From the NCBI GenBank assembly GCA_028877205.1, contig JAPPHY010000003.1:1-64000 (forward strand): a DNA stretch of 64,000 nucleotides, given 5' to 3'. A program made the translations under genes and the position numbers. This DNA comes from Chloroflexota bacterium (GTDB lineage: Bacteria > Chloroflexota > Dehalococcoidia > Lucifugimonadales > UBA2985). This document shows, piece after piece, positions 16,580 to 26,800 of this stretch (its first letter is position 1; every line of letters begins with the position of its first letter). Below the pieces are notes generated by a model. The model saw nothing but the letters and a program-made list of their open reading frames with translations, had not been told where the DNA came from and made no database searches.

Positions 16580-17680
16580 GTGGCAATGAGCAGAATGATT
16601 CGGTATCTCCTGGCATCGGCCTTCGTGCTACTGGCTGGACTTGCCGCCGGTTGCGGTGGCGATGGGGGCTCGGATACTGCCCCACTGGCGGAGGGACGCT
16701 GGGGGCACACGGCCATCGCGCTGGAGGACGGCCGCATCCTTGTGATCGGGGGTCAGTCAACCCCGTCCCGCAAGCTGGCCTCCGTGGAGATTTTCGATCC
16801 GGCTACGGAGATGTGGTCCTCCGCCGCCAGCATGTCCCACACGCGCAGCTCGGGGCACAGGGCGGTACTGCTTCAGGATGGCCGCGTGCTCGCACTGGGC
16901 GAGAACGACGACGGTGCCGCCGAGATCTACGACCCAGCCACGGACCAGTGGTCTGCCGCCGGCGCCCTGGTGCAGGCCAGGACGTGGGCGTCCGCAACCC
17001 TGCTCACAGACGGCCGTGTACTGGTGGCGGGCGGACTGGATGCCACCAAGGCTGGACGGGAGGAGCTGATGTCGGCGGAGATATTCGATCCGGCCACGCT
17101 GGAGTGGTCGGAGACCACTCCCATGGAGCAGGTGCACGCAGGCCACGGCGCCGTTGTGCTGGAGGATGGCAAGGTGCTGGTGGTGGGTAGGTACATGGGC
17201 GAGCTATTCGACCATGAAGCCGAGACTTGGGCAGCGGGCGGAACTCCCACGAGGGAGAGGTCATTGGGTGCAACGGCGGACGTGCTGCCGGACGGAAGGG
17301 TGCTGGTCACCGGAGGCCGGTTCCAGCAGGGCGGATGGTCTGGCGCCATTGTGCCCGTAAGGACCGCGGAAACGTACAACCCTGCGTCGAACACGTGGGC
17401 AGAGGCTGCATCCATGTCTGAGCCTCGTGAGGACCACGCTTCGGTCAGGCTCAATGATGGCAGGGTCATGGTTATTGGCGACAGTGAGACGGAGATCTTC
17501 GACCCCGCCACCGGCGAATGGACCTCCTCCGGCAAGCTGAAGGAGTCTCACGGCATTCTGTCCACGGCCTCCCTGCTGCCGGATGGCAGGGTGATTGTGG
17601 TGGGCGGCAGGATTGAGACGGACGAAGGCTTCAGGGGCGTGAATGTCGTAGAGATCTACGACGCAGTCGAAGGCTGGTAG
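16580..17680 (+). CDS. Kelch-repeat beta-propeller lipoprotein, paralogue 2
   Basis: Lipoprotein of 366 aa, second tandem copy. Signal MIRYLLASAFVLLAGLAAGC with lipobox LAAGC and a CGGDGGSD linker. Seven Kelch-like blades are recognisable, including HTAIALEDGRILVIGG, AEIYDPATDQWSAAG, the GLDATKAGREE insertion and a final VVEIYDAVEGW. The start is GTG 16580, 5 nt after GGAGG; ATG 16586 is the alternative. It lies 96 nt after paralogue 1, with no terminator-like hairpin between them, so co-transcription is plausible. Function inferred only from the fold. Confidence 0.9.
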   Translation: MAMSRMIRYLLASAFVLLAGLAAGCGGDGGSDTAPLAEGRWGHTAIALEDGRILVIGGQSTPSRKLASVEIFDPATEMWSSAASMSHTRSSGHRAVLLQDGRVLALGENDDGAAEIYDPATDQWSAAGALVQARTWASATLLTDGRVLVAGGLDATKAGREELMSAEIFDPATLEWSETTPMEQVHAGHGAVVLEDGKVLVVGRYMGELFDHEAETWAAGGTPTRERSLGATADVLPDGRVLVTGGRFQQGGWSGAIVPVRTAETYNPASNTWAEAASMSEPREDHASVRLNDGRVMVIGDSETEIFDPATGEWTSSGKLKESHGILSTASLLPDGRVIVVGGRIETDEGFRGVNVVEIYDAVEGW

Positions 17681-17797
17681 GACAGAGGGACGACTGGACG
17701 CCGCGCTCACTCCACTCTCTCGCCCAGGCGTGGAAGACCAACACAACAGATTTCTCCCGCGGTCGACCCCGAAGGGTTGACCCCTAGGAGGTACGAG

Positions 17798-18910
17798 ATG
17801 GCAACCAGTGCAACCGGAAGACTTCTGGCTCTAGTTGGCTTGGCGGTTATGCTGGCCGCCTTCGCAGGCTGCGGCGGCGGTGAGCCCGACGCTCTGGAGG
17901 GAGCCAGCATCTCCACGGGGCGCTGGGGCCACACTGCGACCTTGCTGGAGGACGGACGTGTACTGGTTGTCGGCGGCCAGGAGAGTCCGTCAGGCAAGCT
18001 GGCCACAGCCGAGATTTACGATCCCGCCGCCGACGCATGGTCGTCAGCCGGCAGCATGTCCGTGGCACGCGGCGTGGGCCACAGGGCTACGCGGCTCAGC
18101 GACGGCCGCGTGCTCGTCACCGGGGACAGCGATGAGGCGATCGCGGAGATATACGATCCCTCCAACGGTCAATGGTCGCAGGCGGGCGTTATGATCGAGC
18201 CACGGAACGCCGCCACTTCTACCTTGATGGCGGACGGCCGTGTGATGGTGACCGGCGGCGGGGACGCCACCAAGGCCGGTCAAGACCCGCTTGCCTCGAC
18301 TGAGATCTTCGACCCGGCCACCGGCGAGTGGACTGCGGCGGGCGACTTGCTAAACGAGAACTACGCGCACGGCGCAGTTCTGTTGCAGGACAGCAGAGTC
18401 CTGATAGCCGGAGCCGACCTTTCGGAGATCTACGACAGCGAAACGGACACGTGGGCCGCTGCCGGTGAACCACTGCGTGAGCGCACGGGCGGATACCCGG
18501 TTGTTCTCCTGAGCGATGGCAGGGTCATGGTGCCCGGAGGGGAGTTCAAGCAGCGAAGGCGGGCCGGCGCCGATCCCATCCGGAACGTGGAGCTGTATGA
18601 CCCAACCACGGAAGCGTGGACTCGCGTCGCAGATATGAACGACGCCCGCACCCGCCACGCAGCCGTTCTGCTCAACAACGGGAACGTGTTGTTGGTGGCT
18701 ACAAGGGAGCTCCAGATGTACAACCCCTCGACGGACATGTGGGCCTCTGCGGGCAAGATGTCACAGGAGCGGGGCACATACTATACGGCAACCGTACTCC
18801 AGGACGGAAGGGTACTGCTGGTTGGGGGACAGGAAGAGGATGACGGAGGCAGGCTGACCGGCGTCTCCGTGGTAGAGATCTACGACCCGGCCAATTTCCA
18901 GGAAGGCTGA
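17798..18910 (+). CDS. Kelch-repeat beta-propeller lipoprotein, paralogue 3
   Basis: Lipoprotein of 370 aa, third tandem copy. Signal peptide LLALVGLAVMLAAFAGC and the linker CGGGEPD are nearly the same as in paralogue 1. Seven blades follow, with HTATLLEDGRVLVVGGQ, AEIYDPAADAWSSAGSM, the GGDATKAGQD form of the blade 3 insertion and VVEIYDPANF at the end. AGGAGG at 17786-17791, 6 nt before ATG 17798, sets the start; an upstream in-frame TTG at 17777 lacks support. It is 117 nt after paralogue 2. The three copies differ mostly in loops, as expected for binding proteins diversifying after duplication. Confidence 0.9.
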   Translation: MATSATGRLLALVGLAVMLAAFAGCGGGEPDALEGASISTGRWGHTATLLEDGRVLVVGGQESPSGKLATAEIYDPAADAWSSAGSMSVARGVGHRATRLSDGRVLVTGDSDEAIAEIYDPSNGQWSQAGVMIEPRNAATSTLMADGRVMVTGGGDATKAGQDPLASTEIFDPATGEWTAAGDLLNENYAHGAVLLQDSRVLIAGADLSEIYDSETDTWAAAGEPLRERTGGYPVVLLSDGRVMVPGGEFKQRRRAGADPIRNVELYDPTTEAWTRVADMNDARTRHAAVLLNNGNVLLVATRELQMYNPSTDMWASAGKMSQERGTYYTATVLQDGRVLLVGGQEEDDGGRLTGVSVVEIYDPANFQEG

Positions 18911-18987
18911 TAGGCTCCCGGCCTTTGTCGGCCCGGCCTACGCTTATTCGGAATCTGAGCAGGCGGGCGGTCTTCTTGTGGAGCCTT

Positions 18988-20097
18988 CTACAGGAGCCGC
19001 CCGCCCGGCATGTTGACCCAGGAGCTCATTTCGCTGGGCGCGGTGACCGCCTCGGCCTTCCGCACGTAGGCGGGCGTGAGCTCGGCCAGGGACGTGACGC
19101 CGAGAAGCGCCATCGATGAGATCATCTCGTCCTCCAGAATCTCCAGCGCCCGCACAAGCCCAGGCGTACCGCCGGCCGCCAGACCCCAGCACTGGAGCTT
19201 CCCGACTGCCGTGGCATTGGCCCCCAGCGCGATGGCCTTCATAACGTCGCTGCCCCGCTGAATGCCGCCGTCCAGCACGATCTCCGCCTTGCCGCCAACC
19301 GCCTCGACCACCTCCGGCAGCACGTCCATGGTGGCCAGCCCGTGGTCAAGCTGTCGTCCGCCGTGGTTGGACACCCATACCACGTCGATCCCGTGCTCCA
19401 CGGCAAGCGCCGCGTCCTCGGCCGTGGCGATGCCCTTGAGCAGCATGGGAAGCCGTGCCTCGTCCTTTATCCTGCCGATGGTCTCCCAAGTGACCCTCGA
19501 CGCGTGGCCTCCCATCCTGCCTGTCACCTGGTGCCTGCTGGGCGCGACGCTCCCGAGAAAGTCCGCGCGGGGAGTCCACCTGGCCAGCAGCGTCCTGTCC
19601 CTCCGGCTGGGTCGTGCGGTGTCCACGGTGATGCAGAGGGCCGCGTAACCGGCCGCACGGACGCGGGCGATCATCTCCTTGACCCACTCCCAGTCGCCGT
19701 TGAGGTAGAGCTGGTACACCTTTGGGTTGCCGGCGGTTGAGGCGATGTCCTCCAGGCTGGGCTCAGTTACGGAGCTGATGACGTCCAGAATCCCGAACTC
19801 GTCCGCAGCCCTGGTGGCTGCGGCGCCGCCCTCCGAGAAGAACACCTGCTGGGAGCCGATGGGCGCCAGCAGGACGGGGATGCGCAGAGCGTGGCCGAGC
19901 AGGGTACCGGACGTATCGACGTCGGACACGTCCACAAGCACCCGTGGTCGGAACGCCAGCGTGTCGAAGGCGTGCCGGTTGCGGCGCAGGGTGGTCTCCG
20001 ACTCCGAGCCGCCGGACAGGTAGCCCCACGTACCCTGATTCAGGTTGTGTCTTGCTGCCTGGACCATCTCCTGGATGGTCACGAAGTCGATCGACAT
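18988..20097 (-). CDS. FMN-dependent alpha-hydroxyacid dehydrogenase/oxidase
   Basis: Oxidises a 2-hydroxy acid to the 2-oxo acid with FMN, like glycolate oxidase, lactate oxidase and mandelate dehydrogenase. The 369-aa TIM barrel has VLLAPIGSQQVFFSEGGAAA for FMN binding, VYQLYLNGD, ITVDTARPSRRDR (catalytic Asp), LLKGIATAEDA (Lys) and VSNHGGRQLDHG with the catalytic His and substrate-binding Arg, then LDGGIQRGSDVMKAIALGA for the phosphate. A GAGGAGG site precedes ATG 20097 in the transcript. It follows a ThDP-dependent enzyme gene by 55 nt on the same strand, suggesting that the 2-oxo acid made here, or a hydroxyacid released by the lyase, links the two steps. Confidence 0.93.
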   Translation of the reverse strand: MSIDFVTIQEMVQAARHNLNQGTWGYLSGGSESETTLRRNRHAFDTLAFRPRVLVDVSDVDTSGTLLGHALRIPVLLAPIGSQQVFFSEGGAAATRAADEFGILDVISSVTEPSLEDIASTAGNPKVYQLYLNGDWEWVKEMIARVRAAGYAALCITVDTARPSRRDRTLLARWTPRADFLGSVAPSRHQVTGRMGGHASRVTWETIGRIKDEARLPMLLKGIATAEDAALAVEHGIDVVWVSNHGGRQLDHGLATMDVLPEVVEAVGGKAEIVLDGGIQRGSDVMKAIALGANATAVGKLQCWGLAAGGTPGLVRALEILEDEMISSMALLGVTSLAELTPAYVRKAEAVTAPSEMSSWVNMPGGRLL

Positions 20098-20152
20098 CTT
20101 TCGCCTCCTCGCGAGCGGCTAGTTCACCCGTTTAGGTCGGAGCGGATAGCGC

Positions 20153-21796
20153 CTAAAGGTCCCTGGGCGACCTCCGGTCCTCGAACTTGGTGTGCACGTC
20201 AAGCAGTACCGTCTTGCCCTCCGCGTTGAGCTCCCGGGCGCGCATGATGGCGGGCCCAAGCTCCGACGGCTTGACGACGGTGATTCCCACCGCGCCCATG
20301 CCCTCGGCAATCTTGGCGTAGTCTCCGTACATGTGCGACACGCCGTACTGCAGGCGCGCAGTGGGGAATCCGCCGGGGTATGTGGCCATGCCGCCGTTGT
20401 TGAGCACCAGCGTGGTGATGGCCACGCCGGTCCTGGCCGCGGTCTCGATGTCCAGGCCGGACATGCCGAACGCTGCGTCCCCCATGAAGTTGAGGCAGAA
20501 CCGGTCCGGGTAGGCCATCTTCACGCCTATCATTAGCGGTATGCCGTAGCCAAGGTGAGTCGACTTGCCCCAGCCTATGTAGGTGTGGGGCGCGGTGGCC
20601 GTGAAGAACGGCACCATCATGTCCCGCGGAGACCCGGCGTCGTGGGTGACAACGCTGTTCTCCAGGTCCAGGTTCTGGTTCAGCTCCCAGATAACCCTGT
20701 AGGGGTTGATGGGCTCCTCGTCGTCAGTAAGGACGGGCATCCACGCGTTCAGCCAGTCCTCCCTCACGGAGGCGATCTGCGAAGGCGCGCTGGTCTCGCC
20801 CCTGCGGCCGTGTTCTCCCAGCCGCGACTTCACCTCGTCGATCATGGCCTGCAACGTGGCCTTCGCGTCGCCGGGCAGGGCGATGTCCACGGGGAAGTCC
20901 TTGTTTATGTCCTCAATGCTGCCCACGCTGTGAATGATGGTCTTGCCGGGTGGAATCGGCTGCCCGTAGCCAGTCCTGGTCATGCTGGACCCGATGGCGA
21001 ACAGAGTGTCCGACTCTTGTAGCCACTGTCTTGCCGCGCGGGTGGTGGAGCCGCTGCCACCGCCGAGCGCCAGCGGATGCCGCTCGTCGAAGCCGGACTT
21101 GCCTGGCATGGTGGTGTACACCGGAATCTCGGTTAGCTCCGCAAACTCCCTCAGCTCAGCTGTGGCCCCGCCAAGCAGCACGCCCATGCCAGCCCAGATC
21201 ACTGGGCGGGCAGCGTCGAGCAGGGCGCCCACGGCATCTTTGACGTCGGACGGGGACGGCGACTGCACGTATACGCCGGGGGAGTGGTAGGGTGTCGCGT
21301 CCTCCGGCACCTGCTGATCGCACACGTCCGCGGGCATCTCGACCACCACCGGGCCGGGGCGGCCGTTTCGCAGTGCGTGGAAGGCCCTGCGCATGACCGC
21401 GCCAACCATGTCCGGCCGGGTTATCACCTCGGCGTGCTTGGAGATTGGCTCGTAGGTCTTGAAAGCGGAGAAGTAGGGCCGGACTGCGGTGCGCTCCAGG
21501 CCGGACCCTCGTGGCAGCACCAGGATCGGCACGTTGTCGGCAAAGGCCTGGCTGATGCCGCCCATCGCGTTCTCGGCTCCTGCCTGGTCCTGCACGGCCA
21601 CAACGCCGAACTTCTGGCGGTCGTTCATGCGGCTGAAGCCGTCGGCGGCCATCACGGCCCCGCGCTCGTGGCGGAACGAGATGGGGCGTATGCCCTCCTT
21701 GGCCACGGCCTCGATGAGTGGGTTGGACGGAAAGCAGGCCATCCACTCCACGCCCTCCGACTTCAGGATGCTTGCGATGGTCTCCGTTACGTTCAT
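20153..21796 (-). CDS. Thiamine-diphosphate-dependent decarboxylase/lyase (acetolactate synthase superfamily)
   Basis: ThDP enzyme acting on 2-oxo or 2-hydroxyacyl substrates; the exact reaction (oxo-acid decarboxylase, 2-hydroxyacyl-CoA lyase or acetolactate-synthase-like) is not clear. Domain order is typical: an N-terminal Pyr domain with the catalytic Glu in FRHERGAVMAADG, a middle domain, and a C-terminal PP domain with a modified GDAAFGMSGLDIETAARTG...LNNGG metal/ThDP motif. The 547 residues are a normal length. ATG 21796 lies 8 nt after a G-rich RBS; a GTG at 21805 is an alternative. Together with the FMN enzyme downstream it forms a two-gene module for hydroxy-acid shortening. Confidence 0.88.
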   Translation of the reverse strand: MNVTETIASILKSEGVEWMACFPSNPLIEAVAKEGIRPISFRHERGAVMAADGFSRMNDRQKFGVVAVQDQAGAENAMGGISQAFADNVPILVLPRGSGLERTAVRPYFSAFKTYEPISKHAEVITRPDMVGAVMRRAFHALRNGRPGPVVVEMPADVCDQQVPEDATPYHSPGVYVQSPSPSDVKDAVGALLDAARPVIWAGMGVLLGGATAELREFAELTEIPVYTTMPGKSGFDERHPLALGGGSGSTTRAARQWLQESDTLFAIGSSMTRTGYGQPIPPGKTIIHSVGSIEDINKDFPVDIALPGDAKATLQAMIDEVKSRLGEHGRRGETSAPSQIASVREDWLNAWMPVLTDDEEPINPYRVIWELNQNLDLENSVVTHDAGSPRDMMVPFFTATAPHTYIGWGKSTHLGYGIPLMIGVKMAYPDRFCLNFMGDAAFGMSGLDIETAARTGVAITTLVLNNGGMATYPGGFPTARLQYGVSHMYGDYAKIAEGMGAVGITVVKPSELGPAIMRARELNAEGKTVLLDVHTKFEDRRSPRDL

Positions 21797-21889
21797 GGCT
21801 GTCACCCCCTGCTTAGATGCGGCGCGGCCGGCGCGTGCATTATACAGAGTTTCGCAGATTGCCGCACACGGGGGTTGAGGTGGTCGATG

Positions 21890-21932
21890 GGCCGCTCACC
21901 ACGAGCCGGTCGAATGACCTGAGCGAGCGGCC
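21890..21932. repeat. Inverted repeat, diverged GTGAGC/GTCGAA-type unit
   Basis: GGCCGCTC (21890-21897) and GAGCGGCC (21925-21932) are perfectly complementary; between them lies ACCACGAGCCGGTCGAATG, similar to the core of the 31-nt units near 3.9 and 4.1 kb. It sits just 12 nt from the second MITE-like element. Confidence 0.5.
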
Positions 21933-21944
21933 GCTTGCCACCAC

Positions 21945-22106
21945 CGTCATTCCGAGCGGAGCCGAGCGCAAGCGAGGCGCAGCCGAGGAATCTAGGGGGT
22001 CACCCAATGCCACACGCCCCACCGTCCAACCAACTCAAGACGCGGGTAGAGGGGGGCGTACGCAGGCGGCACGTCTTGGATTTCTCGGCTCCGCTCGAAA
22101 TGACAG
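21945..22106. repeat. MITE-like element with terminal inverted repeats, copy 2
   Basis: The left end CGTCATTCCGAGCGGAGCC runs to GAGGAATCTAGGGGG; the right end read on the other strand is CTGTCATTTCGAGCGGAGCC to GAGAAATCC. The length of 162 bp is close to the 166 bp of the copy at 4122-4287, while the centres differ. The rest of the spacer between 21797 and 22151 holds nothing else recognisable. Confidence 0.75.
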
Positions 22107-22151
22107 TAGAGGGAGGCGTCTGATCGTCGCTCGTGGACCTCGATCATCCCT

Positions 22152-22892
22152 TCAGTCCGCTGCGCTGGCGCCTGACTCGTCCACGCGGCCGTCCACCAGG
22201 TTCAGGGTCCTGTCCGCCGTCCTCGCCAGCGTGAGGTCGTGGGTGGCCACGACCACGGTAACCTGCCGGTTGTGGGCCGTGTCCCGCAGAATCTCGATGA
22301 TGGACATGGCCGTCGCGCTGTCCAGCTCGCCTGTGGGCTCGTCGGCGAAGATCACCGCAGGGCCGGTCACCAGCGCCCTCGCTATCGCGACTCTCTGCTG
22401 CTCGCCTCCCGACATCTCGTATGGCCGGTGGCGCGCCCGCGGGCCGAGGCCGACCGTGTCCAGCGCCTCCGCGGCCCGCTGGCGCCGCTCCCGCCATCCA
22501 ACGCCGCCGATGTGCAGAGGAAGCTCCACGTTCTCCTGCGCGGAGAGCAGCGGCATCAGGCCGAAGGACTGGAACACGAAGCCGATGAGCCTCCTGCGCA
22601 GCTCTACAAGCTCCGATTCTCGCAGCTCCGGAAGGCTCAGGCCGTCAAGTACCACGGACCCCGCAGTGGGCCTGTCCAGCCCGGCCATGAGATTTAGCAG
22701 GGTGGTCTTCCCGGAGCCGGAGCGACCCATCACCGCCAGGAACTCCTGGCCGTACACGTCCATGTCAATGCCGTCCACCGCGGCGACTGCGGAGTCCCCC
22801 GAGCCGAATACCCGGACGAGCCCGCGCACGGATATCAGGGGCTGCCCTGCCCGGCCCAGCGTTGCGGGATCACGCGTTGCAGCGTTTCTCAA
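22152..22892 (-). CDS. ABC transporter ATP-binding protein, MacB/LolD type (second ATPase)
   Basis: Energises an FtsX-type permease complex at the inner face of the membrane. The 246-aa NBD has Walker A MGRSGSGKTTL, Q-loop FVFQSFGLMPLL, signature MSGGEQQRVAIARAL, Walker B AVIFADEPTGELDS and the H-loop VVVATHDL; the DEPTGELD and ELPL features mark the MacB/LolD branch. The start is a TTG overlapping the TGA of the upstream ATPase gene (TTGA), the only start consistent with the length of the family. Last gene of the permease-permease-ATPase-ATPase operon. Confidence 0.92.
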   Translation of the reverse strand: MRNAATRDPATLGRAGQPLISVRGLVRVFGSGDSAVAAVDGIDMDVYGQEFLAVMGRSGSGKTTLLNLMAGLDRPTAGSVVLDGLSLPELRESELVELRRRLIGFVFQSFGLMPLLSAQENVELPLHIGGVGWRERRQRAAEALDTVGLGPRARHRPYEMSGGEQQRVAIARALVTGPAVIFADEPTGELDSATAMSIIEILRDTAHNRQVTVVVATHDLTLARTADRTLNLVDGRVDESGASAAD

Positions 22893-23845
22893 GGCGCCTG
22901 CTCACTCGACCGCCGGCCGCTTCCGGGAGAGGCCGGCCTGATGTTGACCTCCTGGCCCGCGATGTCCGCTTTCGCCAGCCCGTGCATGTTCAGCCTGTCC
23001 ACGTACTCCTGTGGGAGCTGCAGCCGGCCCACCCTGTCCACCACCAGGAACTCCTCGGTGGCTGCTGCGTCCGCTCCGTCCGCGTCCGCGCGGCTCTCCG
23101 AGCTGATGCGGCCGTCCCGTATGTGGAGCACGCGGTCCATGTGCTCCGCCACGCCCGGATAGTGGGTCACCACCACGACAGTCACGCCGTAAATGCGGTT
23201 GACGTCCTTCAGCAACTCGAAGACCTGCACGGCTGTCTGCGTGTCCAGCTCACCGGTTGGCTCGTCTGCGAGGAGGAGCGGCGGGCTGTTGGCCATGCCG
23301 ACGGCTATCGCCAGACGCTGCTGCTCGCCGCCGGAGAGTTGCTCGATCCTGCGCTCTGCCTTGTCCTCGATGCCCAGCACGGCCAGCAGCTCCAGGCTTC
23401 GCTCCCTGCGGGCCCTTGAGCCAACGCCTGCGATGGCCTGCGGCAGCTCTATGTTGTCCCTGGCCGAAAGGTAAGGCACTAGGTTGCGGGCGGTGGCCTG
23501 CCAGACGAACCCGACCTCCAACCGCCGGTACTGCACAAGCTCCTGGTCCGAGATGTTCAGCAGGTCACGGTTTCCCACTCGCACCTGGCCGGCAGACGGC
23601 CGGTCCAGCCCGGATAGGATGTTCAGCAGCGTGCTCTTGCCGCTGCCGCTCGCTCCGACGATGGCCACCATCTCGGCGGGCAGCACCTCCAGATCAAGGC
23701 CGCGCAGGGCCACCACCTCCAGCTCGGCCTTCTTGAATATCTTGAACAGGTCGCGGCACTCGATGTACGGCTCCGCGTTCGCATCCGCGGCCGTCCTAGC
23801 CCTGTTGTGGCCCCGTGATTCGGGTCGTCTCCACCGGTCATCCAT
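22889..23845 (-). CDS. ABC transporter ATP-binding protein, MacB/LolD type with C-terminal extension (first ATPase)
   Basis: 318-aa ATPase. After about 25 variable residues comes a MacB-like NBD: Walker A GASGSGKSTLLN, Q-loop FVWQATARNLVPYL, signature LSGGEQQRLAIAVGMA, Walker B LLLADEPTGELDT and the switch VVTHYPG. Around 70 extra residues after the NBD include EFLVVDRVGRLQLPQEYVD, which resembles a small beta or AbrB-like segment and is unusual for this family. ATG 23845 follows an AAGGAG site; the open frame upstream overlaps the permease and is not coding. It is 44 nt after the permease gene and overlaps the second ATPase gene. Confidence 0.92.
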   Translation of the reverse strand: MDDRWRRPESRGHNRARTAADANAEPYIECRDLFKIFKKAELEVVALRGLDLEVLPAEMVAIVGASGSGKSTLLNILSGLDRPSAGQVRVGNRDLLNISDQELVQYRRLEVGFVWQATARNLVPYLSARDNIELPQAIAGVGSRARRERSLELLAVLGIEDKAERRIEQLSGGEQQRLAIAVGMANSPPLLLADEPTGELDTQTAVQVFELLKDVNRIYGVTVVVVTHYPGVAEHMDRVLHIRDGRISSESRADADGADAAATEEFLVVDRVGRLQLPQEYVDRLNMHGLAKADIAGQEVNIRPASPGSGRRSSEQAP

Positions 23846-23889
23846 CGAGCGCTCCTTGTGCAACTCTATACCCCATCGCGTTGTCGCGG

Positions 23890-26800
23890 TCAAGCCTCGC
23901 CGATGCGCAGGACACGCTGTACCTCCAGCCGAGCGGTCACCAGCGCCAGCCACACAACGGTGACCGCGGCCACAACCGCCAGCACGGCGTAGGTACCCGC
24001 CAGCACACCCCAGTTGATGCGGACCACCATGGGCGGCGTCACCCTCACGCCCTCCTCCGCGATCTCCAGGATGGGAAGGACGCTGGCCGTGATCTGCTGT
24101 CCCGCCCACGTCCCAAGACCCACGCCGCACGCCGCTACCAGAAGCAGGTTGAACCAGACTACGCCGTGCAGCTGCAACCTGGAGAACCCCAGCGTACGAA
24201 GCAGAGCGAACTCCGAGCTGCGCTCCCTGGCGTCGGTGAAGGAGTAGAGCATCACACCTGAGGCGCTCGCAAGGGTCAGCGCAAGGAACATGAGGATCAG
24301 CAGGCCGCCCCATCCTGCGCTGACCAGGGGTTGCTGCACTCGCTGCTCCTCCAGGTCGGAGGCCACAAACACGTCTCCGGTGTTTATCCCGAAGCCGCGG
24401 AGGTCGCCTACCACGGTGTCGGCGTCACCTTCCACCGGGTCCAGGCTCGTCCACATCTCGTTGCTGCCGCCCACGAGGCCCTGGCCGTGGAGGTTTGTGT
24501 AGTGGTTGAAGGTGCGCAGGTCCACGACCACGAACGGCCCTTCGCGGGGGTCCAGGGTCGGGAAGTAGTCGGCGACAGCGACTGCTCGAACAGGCACGGT
24601 GGCATCGATGGTGCCTACCGCGAACACGTCGCCCAGTGCCACTCCCGCAACGTCGAGCACGTCCCGGCTCACCACTGCGGGAATGGGCGTCTCCGGCTTG
24701 CCAACGCGCAGGGTTGGCAGGCCCAGGCCGCCTGGTATCCAGCTCATGGCGGCCGAGCCGTCCGTGCCGGGTTGGGCAACCGCCGAGCTTGCCTCCAGCG
24801 CGTAGAGGCCTGGGACGTCGTAGTCCTCCACCATGTGCCAGCCTTCCAGGAACCCCCGGTAGTCTCCAAGCGGCTCCTCGCCGAACAGCTCCGACCCCAC
24901 GGACAGGTCGCCCAGGAAGATTGCCCCGGGCTGCCGTATGGTTGACCTGGTGCCCAATCGGATTGACAGAAGCGTGAACGGAGGAACAGCGCCAACCGAG
25001 TCTAGCCAGCCGCGGCTGTCCACGCGCAGCGGGCGGCGAGACCTCCGCGGTGCAGGCGGGAAGAGGTCTGCGTCCACCCGAACCCACCCCTGCGAGTCCA
25101 GCTCCCAGTCCTCGAAGTCCATCGAGCCGAACGGGACGTCGAAGTAGTAGCCCGTATCGTCCCGAACGCGACCCACCAGGAAGGTGCTTGGGTCAGTGGT
25201 GCCCGGGTTCACCCACAGCACAATCGACGTGGACTGCGGTGGCAGCTGGATGCCGTCGCTCAGGATGGAGACGGACGGGTCAATGCTGATTGCCTCCGTC
25301 AGCGACGGCAGCGTCTCGCCGTCGGTGAAGTCGTTGCGGTACCATGCCACGTCGGCGAAGCTGTCGGTGTCGACCGCCACGATAGACATGTGAGTCTGGT
25401 CGAACGCGCCCGCGGACAGCGTGCCGTTGGTGCGCAGCACCTCCGAGATCGTCTCCACGCCTTCGAGGCGCTGGACAAGATTGGACATGCCCAGCATGGA
25501 CACCGGCGCCCTGCCGACGCTGTGCTCTATGCGCAGGTTCGCGCCGGAGTCGTAGAGCGCGCGGTCGCGCTGGTTGCGCTCGATCGTGGAGCTGAGCGTG
25601 CTGCCCATGACGCCGAGGGCGGTGGTGAGCATGAGGAGCACGACCAGCGAGCCGGGCATGATGGGGTCGCGGGACACGCGGCGCAATCCCTGCACCAGCC
25701 ACACCGGCCCCACCGTCTCCGCTGCACGCGCCACCAGCGAGACGCCAAGCGGAAACAGGCGCATGACCAGCAGCCCCAGAGCCAGCAGGCCCAGCACCGG
25801 CCCGAGCAGCAGCGAGACGTCCACCTCGAGCTCGCCGGTGCCCAGGGAGCGCACCAGGAACGAGCCCCTGGCCTGGATCTGCCACCACAAGAGACCGATA
25901 AGCGCGAGAGCCAGCAGGTCTAGATAGCTGCGATGGATGAAGGGCGCCCTCGGGGGCCTTGCGCCGGTCTCGCGGAACTCCACCATCCCCTGCCGCGACG
26001 CCATCAACGTGGACACGGTGAGCACGGCGGCCGCAAGCACCGCCCCAGCCGCTCCCAGGATGAAGGCCTGCGAAGGCAGCGAGACGGGGATGGGGCCGCT
26101 CCCCAGGTCGGCCTCCACAAACACCCTGCCCAGCGCTCTGGAGAATGCGAGCGCGAGCACGGGACCAAATGCGATGGCCGGGGCCGCCAGAAGCACTCCC
26201 TCCACCAGCGCAAACAGGCCCAGCTGAGGCGTGGTGACGCCCCTGCTCTTGAGGATCGCCGTCTCACGCGCCCGCGACTTCACCACAAGCCCCGATATGA
26301 GCGCCAGGTAGTACACGAGGATGCCCGTGGTGAGCGAGACCATGAGGTAGAGCGGGATGCGTGACAGGAGCACCTGCTCCTGGAACTCGTGCAGCGCGTC
26401 GTCGATGTTGGCGGTGGAGGAGGCGTTCTCCAGTCTCCGGGGCAGCCGCTCCCTCACCTGCGCGATGGTGCTGCGAAGCCTCTCCACGTCCCCGGCCCTC
26501 ACGGCGTGCCTGTCCAGGATGTAGAACCACCGAACGTCGGCGTAGGAGTTTGGATAGATGCGCGCCACGTGCTCAAGGATGGCGTTCTCCGTGGTGAACA
26601 GCGGCACGATGGGCACGCCGTCCTCGACGTGGCTGAACGTGCGCCTGACGCCGTACCAGAACTCGTCGGCGGGCTCTGTCCGGCTGAACAGCCCTACGAC
26701 TCTCACGCGCATCGAGTCCTCCGGCGTGCCGTCCACGGCCGGGTACGCCTCTATCTCGTCGCCCGGGGTGAGTTGCAGCATCTCGCCGCCCGTCACGTCC

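Noticed and set aside
15481-18910. Possibility that the Kelch repeats are a DNA-level tandem repeat or CRISPR-like array
   Set aside because: The repeats are protein blades with variable DNA and are part of three ordinary genes; no short direct repeats with spacers are present anywhere in the window.
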